Origin: Ignelater luminosus
Taxonomy: Eukaryota; Arthropoda; Insecta; Coleoptera; Elateridae
Assembly (NCBI GenBank): GCA_011009095.1
Contig: VTPC01004360.1
Span: forward strand, 40,921 to 104,920
Length of the DNA stretch: 64,000 nt
Reading direction: 5' to 3'
In this document: positions 21,501-34,000 of the stretch, in pieces
Layout: each line of letters starts with the position of its first letter
Numbering within the stretch: position 1 is the first letter of the stretch
The notes under the pieces: model-generated
Seen by the model: only the letters and a program-made list of their open reading frames with translations
The model's database searches: none
What the model was told of the DNA's origin: nothing
Position numbers and translations under genes: made by a program

Positions 21501-24185
21501 GTTTGTGATGTTTCATACAACAACGCATTTTTTTCGCTCTTAAAAATGTCGAATTTCGTGCCTTCAAACTACGATTTGCGGACATCGTTGATTTTCTGTT
21601 ATCAATTGAAGAAAAACGCTTCTCAAGCTCATCAAATGCTTATAGAAGCTTACGGTGGACATGCTCTAAGCAGAGCACAGTGCTTCAGGTGGTTTGAAAA
21701 ATTCCGAAGTGGTGATTTTAGCGTGGAGAACGAGGAACGTGGCCGGCCACCGAAAAAGTTTGAGGACACCGAATTGCAAGCATTGTTGAATGAAGATGAT
21801 GGTCAAACGCAAGAAATGATGGCAGAGCAGTTGGGAGTGACCCAAAAAACCATTTGCAAACGTTTGAAAGACATGGGCATGATTTTAAAGGTCGGAAGAT
21901 GGGTGCCGCATGAACTGACTGAAAGGCAGCAAGAGAACCGAAAAACCACTTGTGAAATGCTGCTCTCCCGGTTCAAAAGGAAGTCTTTTTTGCATCGAAT
22001 CGTTACGGGTGATGAAAAATGGGTGTATTTCTCCAATCCCAAGCGTAAACGATCGTATGGTCCGCCCGGCCACAAGCCAAAATCAACGGCCAAACCAAAT
22101 CGCTTCGGCCGCAAGGCAATGCTGTGTGTTTTCTGGGATCAGCATGGTATGATTTGGTACGAGCTATTAAAACCAGGTGAAACAGTTGACGGTGCACGCT
22201 ACCAACGACAATTGGCCGATTTGAACAGCGCTATACACCGAAAACGCCCAGAATATGCCGATCGGCGTCACAAAGTAATTTTTCTTGATGACAATGCACC
22301 ACCACATCGAACAAGAGCGACCCGGGAATTGGTGGAGACGTACGATTGGGAACCGCTGGTGCATGCGGCTTACTCACCAGACTTGGCGCCTTCCGATTAT
22401 CATTTGTTTGCATCGATGGGCCACGCACTTTCCGAGCAGCGCTTCAATTCTCACGAAGAAGCCGAAAAATGGCTCGATGATTGGTTTGCGGCCAAAGACG
22501 GCCAATTTTTTTGGCGCGGCATTCACAAATTGCCTGAGAGATGGGTAAAATGTGTCGCTAGCGATGGCTATTATTTTGAAGATTAAATTTGTAACCATTT
22601 TTTGTTAATAAACGTTTAAAATTGAAAAAAAAAAGTCTCATTTCATAGGTATACACCTATGTAGTTTCTTAATTTTAGTTTTCTCCTTGAATTGTGGTCG
22701 TGATTTCTTTTCTTTTTTGAATCGAGCAAAGAAAGAATGGCATGTGTAACACCTACCAAAAAGCCATAATCGCACTCGTGCCATTGTAAATTTTGCCTAC
22801 GGCTTGGTCTACAACGTTTATATTCGTGCAGAAGAATTACTCTTTCGGCACTATTATAATTGCACTTTAGGATCCTGTATCTCTAAAACTATTTATTTTT
22901 TGGAAAAGTCATAGGAATTACTAGCAATATTTCCAAACAAAGAATCTCGTGGTGAATGTATCCAGCATACTCTATATGTTTCTAGGCGTACATTATTTTG
23001 CGGTTGGGCGTAGTTATGCAGAAAGGAATCAATTCTAAAAAGCAAGTTTTGAGATATTTTTTCCTTGGGCCATACGACAGTAACATACACTTCTATATAA
23101 TCTCATTGTTATCGAATTTAAACCGATGGCACTCGAATACTGTTGGCCAAAAAACAGTTTTTTAACAAAAACAAAGTAAACACCACTTCCAGTTAAATCG
23201 AATGTTCTAAAGAGCGTTCTAGTTTTAGGTTTTTAATAATTTAATAAACTATGAAAGATTTCTGAATTTCATTGTGATGCATTTAATAGTCTTCAAATAA
23301 TTCGGTCTTAAATGAAGATTGAAGATTAAAGTTTCTTGCTCTCGGTTAGAGTCTGTGTTTTGCAGTTGGTCTCTTGTTTTCCAAAAATTTTTGTTAAGTA
23401 TGACCAGCCAGAGGCTACCATCGGATGCCATCAATTACGTTAAGTTTCAACGAAATTGTTATTCATTGGCTTTTTCTTTTTTTCTACTTAATTATAAATA
23501 GATTTTGCGATGTTAATGATCTTTTATGTAAGAATATTCCGATTACCAGATTTCATACTCCTCAATGTTCTATGTGAGGGCAAGATCACAAGTCTGCTTT
23601 ACCATCTAAAGCGAATTATCATTTTAAAATTTTAAATGCTACTTTAAATAAAAATCATTTGAAACATTTTTGTTAGGTAAACACAAGGACTGGCAGAAGT
23701 ACATAGTTATGCATTTTTGACTGAGCGTGACGTTTTATAAAGCCTGATTAATTAAAGAAATCTAGATACCAAAGATTCTCTATTGAAACTACACGGATTA
23801 CATAAAGTTGAAAATGCGTGCTTACTTTTGCACGTCTCTGTACTTTAGATTTTCAGAAAAAAATCTTATCTTTGAAATAAATCTCGTGCAATTCTGAAAC
23901 ACCTTAAGTATCCAGATAAGAATTAATTTTAACAAAATAACATTCTTTTAGAAAGGAGCGATACTAAAATATCACTTTAAATTTCACGATGTTGATAAGC
24001 CAGTAGGATCGATGTTTATTGGCACAAGTCCTGAATTCGAAATAGCTTTATACACCACTTGTTTTCTTTTAAGAGCTGATCAAGTATGCCCATTGAGGTT
24101 ATCAGGGCATAATTTTATAATACGGACATTCACATATCGGTACAGAGGCAAAAATTTGATTGGAAGTGCCTTTCCTGAAATATAG
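18545..24185 (+). CDS. EndoU-family (XendoU) secreted poly(U)-specific endoribonuclease, 408 aa, 5 exons
   Basis: The exons are 18545-18614, 19017-19509, 20148-20344, 20401-20633 and 23952-24185; all junctions are GT-AG and phases agree. Exon 1 encodes a hydrophobic signal sequence (residues about 1-22, ending near a Cys). Exon 2 encodes a low-complexity spacer rich in Gln, Asn, Ser, Thr and Gly (about 25-185). Exons 3-5 encode the EndoU domain (about 190-408): HNDAYNIPTISKMRLLYNNY, then GSSGFEHVFLAELK, VSGLHNWLYF, and DVDKPVGSMFIGTSPEFE. The expected catalytic residues are His289 (FEHVF), His304 (GLHNW) and Lys347 (DK-P-GS). Their spacing resembles the His, His, Lys triad of Xenopus EndoU. 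The family cuts RNA at uridylates in a metal-dependent way and is often secreted or lumenal. Intron 4 hosts the intact mariner. A single EndoU domain with a long Q/N spacer is longer than the minimal family member. Confidence 0.9.
19510..20147. other. EndoU intron 2, with a GC-richer insert
   Basis: About 19560-20000 is clearly richer in G and C than its surroundings (for example GGTGCAAGGAGGTGCACTTG and AAAGGGAGCCCTCCTGCAG). No protein or terminal repeat was recognised. It looks like a transposon remnant, perhaps the untranslated part of a LINE, but that is a guess. Confidence 0.35.
21375..22661 (+). mobile_element. mariner (mauritiana subfamily), complete and apparently intact
   Basis: The element is 1287 bp, bounded by TA on both sides (21373-21374 and 22662-22663). 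The left end CCAGGTGTATACCTATG and right end ...CATAGGTATACACCTATG form inverted repeats, with AGGTGTATACCTATGAAATG shared in full and the match running on through AGACTTT. The length is very close to that recalled for Drosophila Mos1 (about 1286 bp). It lies in the sense direction in the last intron of the EndoU gene. It is the parent-like copy of the damaged 8879-10129 element. Confidence 0.95.
21546..22586 (+). CDS. mariner transposase, intact, 346 aa, Mos1-like
   Basis: The frame is open from 21453, but the ATG at 21546 (MSNFVPSNYDLRTSLIFCYQ) corresponds to the start of Mos1-type transposases and gives 346 residues, against about 345 in the family. The N-terminal half has paired helix-turn-helix DNA-binding regions (including ALSRAQCFRWFEKFRSGDF and QTQEMMAEQLGVTQKTICKR). 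The linker has the WVPHEL motif. The catalytic core has Asp156 (GDEKW), Asp249 (LDDNAPPH) and Asp284 (YSPDLAPSDYHLF), matching the DD34D triad in spacing and residue number as I recall it for Mos1. It ends ASDGYYFED. No disabling change is visible. The enzyme would catalyse cut-and-paste transposition into TA sites. Confidence 0.95.
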   Translation: MSNFVPSNYDLRTSLIFCYQLKKNASQAHQMLIEAYGGHALSRAQCFRWFEKFRSGDFSVENEERGRPPKKFEDTELQALLNEDDGQTQEMMAEQLGVTQKTICKRLKDMGMILKVGRWVPHELTERQQENRKTTCEMLLSRFKRKSFLHRIVTGDEKWVYFSNPKRKRSYGPPGHKPKSTAKPNRFGRKAMLCVFWDQHGMIWYELLKPGETVDGARYQRQLADLNSAIHRKRPEYADRRHKVIFLDDNAPPHRTRATRELVETYDWEPLVHAAYSPDLAPSDYHLFASMGHALSEQRFNSHEEAEKWLDDWFAAKDGQFFWRGIHKLPERWVKCVASDGYYFED

Positions 24186-24235
24186 AGCATAATCTTTACA
24201 TATGAACATATAAATTTTGTAACAATAGAATACTC

Positions 24236-24241
24236 AATAAA
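24236..24241 (+). other. candidate poly(A) signal of the EndoU gene
   Basis: AATAAA 51 bp after the EndoU stop and about 250 bp before the DHTKD1 start codon. It implies a very short 3' UTR and a compact gap between the two genes. Confidence 0.4.
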
Positions 24242-24488
24242 ATGTGATAGAAAGAGGGAGTTATTTTTATTTTTGTTACCCGCTATTACCACACACTGAT
24301 AAGTATCTGGAACGTCATGTATGTTTTCAAGATAAATATAATCCATTCACACTGGAGGTCAACGAGTGAAGTATTTCTCATCTTTGTAGATGTTTGATTA
24401 AATTCACGTAATGTAACTACGTGGCGCTGAATATTAAAATAAAAGTGTGTGATTTTAAATTTAATTAGAAATTTGTATGTGATGCAAG

Positions 24489-25059
24489 ATGTATTTACAA
24501 ATTTGTGAAAAATGTTTAAAAGCTAATTCACTTTTAACGCAACATTTAAAAAACAAACGTTTCATTTTAAAAAGAACTTATCATAGTGATCAAGTTTTTG
24601 GGTTTAAAAAGAAAATCGAAAACAAGTTTGTAGGTTAGTGTTTTATCATTCTAAACTTTAAACCGGTTTGTCTTCGCGGAAGCAAAATGTTTTTGTTTTT
24701 GTAGTTGCTGATGAAGTATTAGAAAATAGAAACAAAGAAAGTAATTTCTATAGATTAGTAACAGCATTTCGGCAATATGCACATATTAATACCGACATCA
24801 ATCCTATTGCTTTCAACAAAACTATAAGGTACAAACACATAGCAACTGGAAAAATGACGGAACTAATAATCTTTCTGCGTTTTATAGTAGTCGGCCAGAA
24901 TTAAATCCTCAACGCTATGGACTTAACGAATCAGATCAAGTTACCTACAAAGGTATTATTAATTGCAATGGAAAAGAAAGTGGGACCGTTGGCGAAGCAT
25001 TAATTTTACTTAATGAAGTCTATGCAAAGAACCTTAGCGCTGAATTTATGTATTTGGAG
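24489..25059 (+). CDS. DHTKD1: DHTKD1 exons 1-3 (presequence and N-terminal region)
   Basis: Exon 1 (24489-24633) encodes a Lys/Arg-rich, acid-poor start suited to mitochondrial import, then [10 protein letters not shown]. The donor at 24634 rather than 24630 is chosen because only it keeps frame with exon 2 (24705-24828, [10 protein letters not shown]...). Exon 3 (24888-25059) carries ELNPQRYGL and the ...[11 protein letters not shown]... stretch. The two introns are 71 and 59 bp, typical minimal insect introns. Each exon is short, which is why no long open frame marks the start. Confidence 0.88.
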
Positions 25060-28000
25060 GTAGGTAGAATTTTAATTTGGCGGTTGGACTCGACGAGGCA
25101 CACTAGACGTTAATCTAGTGGATAATATTGCCCTGCCTAAGAGGAAACATATAACTATAACTATCCAAATTGCATATGTCTATTGGTTAGACAGTACAAT
25201 AAAAAGATAACAAGACAGGCTAACTATTCACTACTCCCTAACTGCAACAAAAACTGCTTTGCTCACCTTTTCTTGACACTGCTCTTAAAATTACGAAAAT
25301 TTGTAAAAATGATATTTTTAAATAATTTAGTGGAAGTCATAACAATGTTAGAGGATAGTAAAAAGATGCTTATTTTCCAAGAATGCGGTTTCAAATCATC
25401 AAGCAAAGTAACATCGAATTCACGTGATTAATTGGACATATGACGTTAATGTGTTATCAAAACTCCGTTTTCTAGTATAACATCAAAAAGGCGTCTAGTT
25501 CGAATGTGACAAGATGGTGGCAGTAGAAAGATTGTAAATCCAACAGTTTATCAAGGTAATTCGAACAAGAAGCTTGCTTCTGCTCAATCTGATCGTAATG
25601 TACGCAACTCTTTCCCGAAGAGTGACGTCTAAATCATGTGATTTATTGGTCATCAGTTACGTCACATATAACTCAAATTAATTATTTTGATTCCATGATT
25701 TCTGTTTTAATAGATAGGTTTTCCAAATTTCTTTCTGGATCATTCTGTATACGGAGTAGAGTAAGTCATTCATTTCAAACTTGAAGAAATTTTTAAAAAT
25801 CTAAAAACTAATAAGAATAACTCATAAGTTATAACGTAGAAAACATTAATGCAACGAACTCGTTTTTTAAGATGACAGTTCATCCATACAGAACCGTTTT
25901 TGAATGTGCATCGCAGAATACGACGAAGATCCCTGCCTGAAGATCTCTACTATTGGAGTAATTACATAAAAAAACTTTAAGTCAGAAGATCTGAAAGGAT
26001 CTAAATATTATTTGGTTGTCACACGCAGCTATTAAGTATTCATTTATTAGCGTGCTGTATGAGCTGCAACAACATTTTGCTGGAATATTATGACGTAGCA
26101 TATAAATGTTATAAGGCTTTACAAAAATTAATTGATCACTTCAAACAAAAAAAAAAGAACTTCACAACATCCAAGGTGCAAAAGCACATACATAATATAA
26201 TAGCAATCTTTGGCTGTAGTTTATCCTTACAAATCTCGTTACAAAACAATGTTTCATTTTCGCTTTTGAAGAGAGACTGCTTCACGGTTGGAATTTGCGA
26301 ACGGCAGGGCTTCTGCGTGCAATGAAATTTTGCAAACGCGGTCCCTATATTCTTGCTCAAAGCTGTGGGTCTTCGTTTTTGCTCATGGAAGCGCAAATAA
26401 TGGAAGTTTTATTAACGTAGCGTGAGGTGTTGTCGTGGATGGCTGATGTGTACGGGTGATGGGAATCGTAGAAAATACACGCATGGAGTGGCGTGAGATG
26501 AGTCGTGGACGGTTGAACCGAACGCTGTGATATTGAATTGCATCGGCAAACCGGAGACGGGTTCGTAAAAAGGTTGGAAGGAAAACGCTGCGCTGCCTCG
26601 CCCTGTATAATATCGAAACGTCGGTTAAGTAGTCGAATTAAATAATGTTCCAAGAATCCAAGAATCTATACTCGCATTCAGTTCAAAAATATATTATTAC
26701 ATAAATTGAATTTTACATATTTTACTGCAATATGCAATTATATGTAAAGGAAACCCAATAAGTTTTGTCAACTATCAATAAAGATAAAAATTTCAAGTCA
26801 ACTTCCAGTAAGGTTTCAGGTTATTCAAATAACTATACCTTATTAGTAATTCCTACTTCGACTACTTCACCGAGTCTGTCGTAACTTTTCTGTATCAATA
26901 TACCAGTTGTTAAAACATTTAGAATTCATACACCAATAATCTACAAGTGTAAGGAACTGAATTGATTTCGGTGACAAGTCTGAACTCCTAGCATTTTGTT
27001 CTCTAGTTAGATTTGCAATTTTTACACTTGTGGATTAACAAATAAAACCTTAATGTCTTGACAACTAGCGTAAAAGCAAATACTACAATTCTGAATTTTT
27101 AGAATGAAGAAGAAATTGAATGGTTTAGTAATCGAATGGAAAATCTTCCACGCGAAAACTTAGACAAACAAACTAAAATTACGCTCGCAACAGAACTGTT
27201 AAAATCACAGACTTTTGATAATTTTCTAGCCAATAAGTTTTCTGGGCTTAAACGTTATGGTGGGGAAGGTGCAGAAAGTATGATGGCATTTTTTTATGAA
27301 TTCTTTAGACTTTCCGCTCAAGGTATTTTTCATTATTGGAACTTAGAGTATTAGAAAAGTAACATTTATTTAATTTTAGATACAATTGAGCAAATTGTAA
27401 TAGGAATGCCTCATAGAGGTCGTTTAAATTTCTTAACGGGGATGCTTCAATTTGCTCCAGTTAGAATGTTTAAGAAATTGAGAGGTTTGCCAGACTTTCC
27501 AGACAATTATAAAGCAACTGGTGATGTTTTAAGTCATTGCAGTAAGAGATTACCTATTTAAAAAGTTTTAGAAAATATATTACACCCTGTTTGTTGTAGT
27601 TTCTTCGACAGATCTCAGTATAGATGATAAATTCTTACATGTTACAGTACTATATAATCCTTCACATTTAGAAGCTGTTAATCCTGTATCAATGGGTAAA
27701 ACTAGAGCTAAGCAAATGGAATATAGAGATGGAGATTATTCATCATCAGAAACACAAAAATGGAGTGATAAGATCTTAAACCTACAAGTAAAAATAAAGT
27801 AAGTTTTTATGTGAAGATGCTAGAGTAGCTTTTCAAAAACATTTCAGGTACATGGAGATGCTGCATTTGCTGGACAGGGAATAAATCAAGAATGTTTAAC
27901 TTTATGTGGTGTACCACATTTTGAAGTTGGTGGTTCTGTTCATTTGGTTGTTAATAATCAGATAGGTTTTACAACACCATCAGATAGAGGAAGAACTTCA

Positions 28001-31000
28001 AGATATTGTACTGATTTGGCAAAAATGATTTCAAGTCCAGTTTTACACGTTAATGGAGATGACCCAGAAGTAAGCAAGTTATTACACTTTATTTCTCATA
28101 TTAACTAACTTAATCATTTTTAGTTAGTACTTAAAGCTGCAAGAGTTGCATTTGAATACCAAAGAAAATTTAGGAAAGAAGTTTTTGTTGATATGAACTG
28201 TTATAGGCAATGGGGCCATAATGAATTAGATGATCCTACATTTACTAATCCCAGTTTATATAAAATCATTCATTCGAGAAAGTAAGAAATTAATAAATCT
28301 GTAGGTCAACAATTGTAAAAAAAACAGTGACCCTTTTACATCTTTATCTAACATCTACTTTCTCATTATATTTTACGAATCTCAGGGTTTTTCTTACAGT
28401 TGTTGATTTATATTTTCTTACAGTGATATTTGAGTCTAGCATCAAACACACCTAGTCTAGCATACATAACGAATTAAAAATACATGTATATGTATAATTA
28501 GATCAACCCATCTCATATTGGAGTTCATCAATATAAATTAATAGTTAATTAAGATTCCTAGTCTTACTCGCCCCACCACACTGCTCAATGTGTAAGGTGT
28601 TCAAGAGAATCCTCGCCAACAGGCAGCAAGACCTCATGACCACGTACGACCTTCCTCGACACAGAACGCGCATTCGACAATGTTTGCCATGATGGGCTTC
28701 TTCTTCAAAAGTTCCCGCCTCCTTCCCCAGTTCGTGTGCATCATCCAAAGTTTCCTGATCCGCAGTCGCCACCGGGTACAACTTGGTCGACAACTCTTCC
28801 GCGTCTACACTCCAAGAGCTGGCGTCCCGCAAAGATCCACCCCACTCCCGCTTCTGTTTATCTTTTACTGTCACGACATCCCACGACCTCAGAACAGATC
28901 CATCACGCTGGCGCAATTCGTCTACGACACCACGCTTTGGACAAGATCGCTCTCCTCTGCCGCCGCTTCCAGGAATCTGACGCGCGACTTCGCATGTTTA
29001 GAGTCCTGATTCCGATGGTGGAGGATCAGACCCTTTCTTTTCAAACACCCAAACCTGTGCACAAAACCGAACCTCTCGGACAACAACGTTCACTTCGAAC
29101 TGTGGGGCAGCCGTCTCCGGTTGTCTTCCACCGCCGTGTACTTCATCACGTTTTCGAAGACCCTTTCCTGGGTTAAAGAAGCCAAGCGATACTGCGAAAT
29201 CGTGTTTTGCGGAGCGGCATCCACGGATGCCACCAGCACACCTTCATTCATCTACACCTACAAAACATTCGTCCGTCTTGGTTTATCGCTTCACCTGCTT
29301 CGGGGCTACCGCACCCAGACTCGTGAAATCGCTTCGCAGGAAGGAGAGGGCTGTGTGTCGGAAGTTGCTCCGACTGGATCGCTTCCACCCCTTCGAGGAA
29401 GTTTGAGAACTAGCCGGAATACCTGCGATAGACGCCATACTCGACCTCCTGTGAGACAGTTTCGTGAAGATGGCCATCGAGCAGAACCAAACCGCCGCTC
29501 TCGACACCCATGAGAACTCCTCCGGTCTCATTCCCAGGAAACTCAAGAGGAAGCTCAAACACCCTCCAGCAATTCTCCTACCCCAAGCCCCGCAGCTCTC
29601 TGACGACCTCCAAGACATCCTGGAGGGCACACCCCTGGCCACCAGATAACCCACTCCTACACCCGATGCTCGGGACACCCATTCACAAAACCTCCAGGAA
29701 TTTCTAACCCTCCACACCTCCTCCTTCCCGCCACAACTCTGTTTTCTGTTTCAGGGTACCAGCAAGACTCCGGAAGCCAACGACGAGGCCAAGTGGAGCA
29801 AAGCGCCAGCGATGGTGGGTTGCGGTGTACTCGTAGTATGAGTGGGTGCACTCGGTGTGGGCTGACAAAGAACTGGAGACCGGACCGACGACGGAGCCGA
29901 CGCGCTTGACCAACTCGGCCAGACACGTTGCAAGGGGTTTTAAACGAAAGTTTGCCATCAACCATCCCATCCTATCCTTGACCACGTGCAGCAGCGTTTG
30001 CTTTTCAAACTAACAAATTCCATCTTGACCAATTATGATTCCCTTCCCATGTGAGAATTATAAAACGTTATCCCCTACTGATGAGAACAAGAAAGGTCGA
30101 AATAGATCTGTCTAAGGGTACATTATACAACTTTTTTCGACTAGGAGTCTTTAATTATTAATTTACACCTAGTCTAGATTTTCCCCATCAGTTTGCAAAG
30201 TCCATTATGCATACTTATCTGAATTTGCCCCTGAGTTTCCATTTTGCTGTATGTATCTAAAGTGTATATAATATTTTATCTTTCAGAACAGTACCAGATT
30301 TGTATAGTCAAAAGTTAGAAGGTGAAGGTGTTATAACTAAGAAAGACATTGAAGCAACTGTTAGTGAACATTATGCTTGGTTAAACGAACATTTAAATGC
30401 AACCGAATCATATGTGCCTGAAGTAAGTTTTTAAAATTATTTATGTAACTCTTGTTGTTATATTTATTATAATTTTATTTAGGCTCCATGTTTTCAAAGG
30501 CAATGGGAAGGTTTTGAACAAGCGCAAGAAACTGTTACAACTTGGAATACAGGATTAGATTCAGAGTTATTAGCTCTAATTGGAACTAGATCCGTTTCTT
30601 ATCCTACTAATTTTGTAAGTGATCCTGAGTTTTACACACTTTTACAGCAATAGTACTTAAATATAGGTATACATAATTATATTATAATTTTCATGTGTTT
30701 ATGTTCAGATAGGAAAGCACCAAGATATACTGGGTGTTCCGTTTAAAAGATCGAGTAAATTACATGTTACGTTTCTCGATCACCCTGTATAATGAATAAA
30801 AATCAAAATTGCTAAGTTTAGTTTAGTTTAATAATGGATAAGGAACAAGAAAATAGCAAAACATGTTAAGAAAAATTTAGGCAGCATGTGCCACTTTTTT
30901 ACGGAACACCGTGCATAGTCAAAAATAATTTTGGAAAGTGCAAATAATAATGTACAAATGTTCCTAGGAAATATTTTTTGATATCTTTACAAATAGCAAG

Positions 31001-34000
31001 ACTACTTTCCAATTACAGACTATTAGGGCACCCTATATGAAGTCCGTTGGCCCATTTGGTATTTATAATAATAAATCATATTTGAATATTGCTGTAATTT
31101 TTTCAAACCCAAGATTTTCTTAAAACTAATCTCTAATTATAAATATAGTTTCATTATATATTTGCATCTCTATTCCTTCATTTTCAGAATATCCATCCAC
31201 ATTTACTAAAAACCTACATTAAGTCGAGGCTTACAAAGATAGCTGAAGGAACTAATATTGATTGGGCCACTGCCGAAACATTAGCTTTTGGTTCTTTATT
31301 ATATGATGGTAAAAACATTTACAATAAAATATATTTTGTTAATTAATAATATTACAGGATATAATGTTAGAATTAGTGGCCAAGATGTTGGAAGAGGAAC
31401 ATTTTCACATCGCCATGTTATGTTAGTTGACCAAGAAACAAATAATATTCATGTTCCATTAAATGAAATTGATCCAAAACAACAAGGATTTCTAGAGGTA
31501 ATAAACAATTTACTACCTTACACCTACGGGTATAAAAGATTAAGATTATACATAATAAACAATTTACTAATAAAATCAAAGAACGAACGCGAGCGAGAAG
31601 GGTTCAATGCTCATGGGAGTAGAATAGAAAATGTATATACAGCACTGTTGATACTATGCATGAGTTCACATTTTATCACCATAAACTCCTTTTACTATCA
31701 GGTAGCCAATTCACTATTGGAATAGAGTAGGTGTCAACTGGTGGTATTATTTATTATTGACTACTTAATTGAGTTGCTGTTTTCATGCTTGTTTGTTGCT
31801 AGTAATGAATCAAACATTAATTTTCACTTGTAGGTTGCTAACAGTATATTATCTGAAGAAGCTGTTCTTGGTTATGAATATGGAATGAGTATAGAAAGTC
31901 CCCGAAATCTTATAATATGGGAAGCTCAGTTTGGTGATTTCTTTAACGGTGCCCAAATTATTTTTGATACTTTTATTTCAAGTGGAGAAGGTATTTTAGT
32001 TTAAGAAATACTTTTCTTTTTAAGTTGAATATTATTTTATTTTAAAGCAAAATGGTTATGGAGTTCAGGTATAGTTATTTTATTACCGCATGGATATGAT
32101 GGTGCAGGACCTGAGCACAGTTCATCAAGAATTGAAAGATTTCTACAATTAACTGATTCTAATGAAGATCGTGTTGATGGAGACAACATAAACATGCAAG
32201 TGTGTCAACCAAGTACACCTGCACAGTATTTTCATTTATTACGAAGACAAGTATTTATAAAAATTTAATGATTATTTAAGTATATTTATCAGGGTTATTT
32301 TAGATGATACGCAGTTTTCGTAAACCGCTTATTGTCATTGCACCAAAAACATTATTGAGACTTTCAGCTGCAACATCAACTTTTGCTGACATGGCTCCTG
32401 GAACTGGATTTTTACCAGTAATAGGTAAGTCAGCAAATTAATATATTAGTTTATGTTATCATACAACTGCGCATATTTGCAATTTGAATACATATGCAGG
32501 GTGTATTATTTCAGGTAGAGAATATCAACGCTACTCGATTCTGTTAATTTGTTGTTAACTCTTTGGTTGTGGAAATATTAAGAATCGTATATTATTTTAT
32601 AATTTGCTTATGACTGCCCAAAATTATTAAATAAAAGTAACCACCCCTAGTTTAGGTACCAGAAAACATAAATCAATCCTATCTTTCTCCTATATATTTA
32701 CCTAGAAACATTAATAATAACAACCTGCAAAAATGTTACTAAGGTAACCACGTTAATAAACTTATGCCTTATTCTTGCTCTATTTACAATTTTCATACAG
32801 CGTTGCAAGTATTAAAAATCTTAAATGACCTTTATTTCAAAAAATATGCGTTTAAGATGAATATTTTTATAACATTTTTTGCTCAATTTTTCAGGGAGAA
32901 TCGAGTGGTGTTAATATTCTCCACCTGAAATAATACACCCTCTATATTATAAAAAGCCTAAAAACCTTCCTTGGCCAAGTTAAAAAATTAGAAAGTTACA
33001 AGAAATAAATAGAGCAGCTTACAAAGCATCCTAGATTTTTAATAAAATTCTATACACCAGTGGTTTACAAATTATGCATCATCTCATAAAGAAAAAATTT
33101 GAGAATCATTGCTATACATGATAGTACACAGAAAAATAAAACTAAAACCAAATAACTTACCGGAACAAAATACGAATCAGAATATTCAAAAAAAATCTTA
33201 ATACAGTCACAAGGCAATCAAATAATTTCTGTAGCACTTGCATTGCAAATTACTTTAACAGTGTTTGTCACAAATAATAGCTTATAAATTCCTCTAGAAC
33301 TTTCCTATTCAGAGGTTTGAATATACCTCCAGCAATGGAATGTTTTCATTTTGTGGAATATTTACTATGTGTTTACATACACAATACATTTTAGGTGATG
33401 CTACTGTAGATCCAAAACTAATCAAAAAGGTGATCATAACATCAGGAAAACATTACTATTCACTTCTTGATAAACGAGAATCTTTAAAAATTAAAGATGT
33501 TGCATTAATAAGAATGGAATGTTTCTCACCATTTCCAACAATGGAGTTACAACAAGAATTGAACAAATTCCCAAATGCACAAGGTAATCTTTCTCTCAAA
33601 AAGTTTCACCTAGATATATAGTAATAGGCAATCTTTTTAGCTGTAATATGGAGCCAAGAAGAACCCCAAAATATGGGTGCATGGACGTTTATCAGACCAC
33701 GTTTTGAAAATCTTATAGGACGTAAGGTAACTATGCAATTTATTATTAATCTTTTCCTAACTCACATGCTGTAAGTTATGGCTACTAGAAATTGCATCAG
33801 ATGTTGAATAACCAATTTAAATTTATATACAAAAAAACAAGTCGGTTGCTTTTTATTGGAAGAAAGAAAATAAAAATAAGAACACTTACTGTATAATAAT
33901 CACAAGATTTGTTTAAATGTGATATCCATTGCTATTCCTTCTGCTAATCTCAGCTTGTTGTTCCTGTCTACACTGCTTACATATACATATTCCTTATGGT

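Larger units (their letters stand above)
20634..23951. other. EndoU intron 4, hosts the intact mariner
   Basis: The intron is 3.3 kb, of which 1287 bp (21375-22661) is the mariner. The remaining flanks show no gene. The open frame at 20874-21245 is unsupported. Confidence 0.7.

Noticed and set aside
21453..21545. In-frame N-terminal extension of the intact mariner transposase
   Set aside because: The family starts at the MSNFVP position (21546); the upstream part is element UTR that happens to be open.
25078..25145. Possible tRNA-like or SINE head in DHTKD1 intron 3
   Set aside because: Paired segments exist (CTAGACGTTAATCTAG), but no A-box/B-box promoter pair and no cloverleaf can be drawn.
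31309..31725. Open frame running through DHTKD1 exon 12 into the next intron, to 31725
   Set aside because: Only 31358-31497 is coding; the match to the conserved [14 protein letters not shown] block needs the GT at 31498 as donor.
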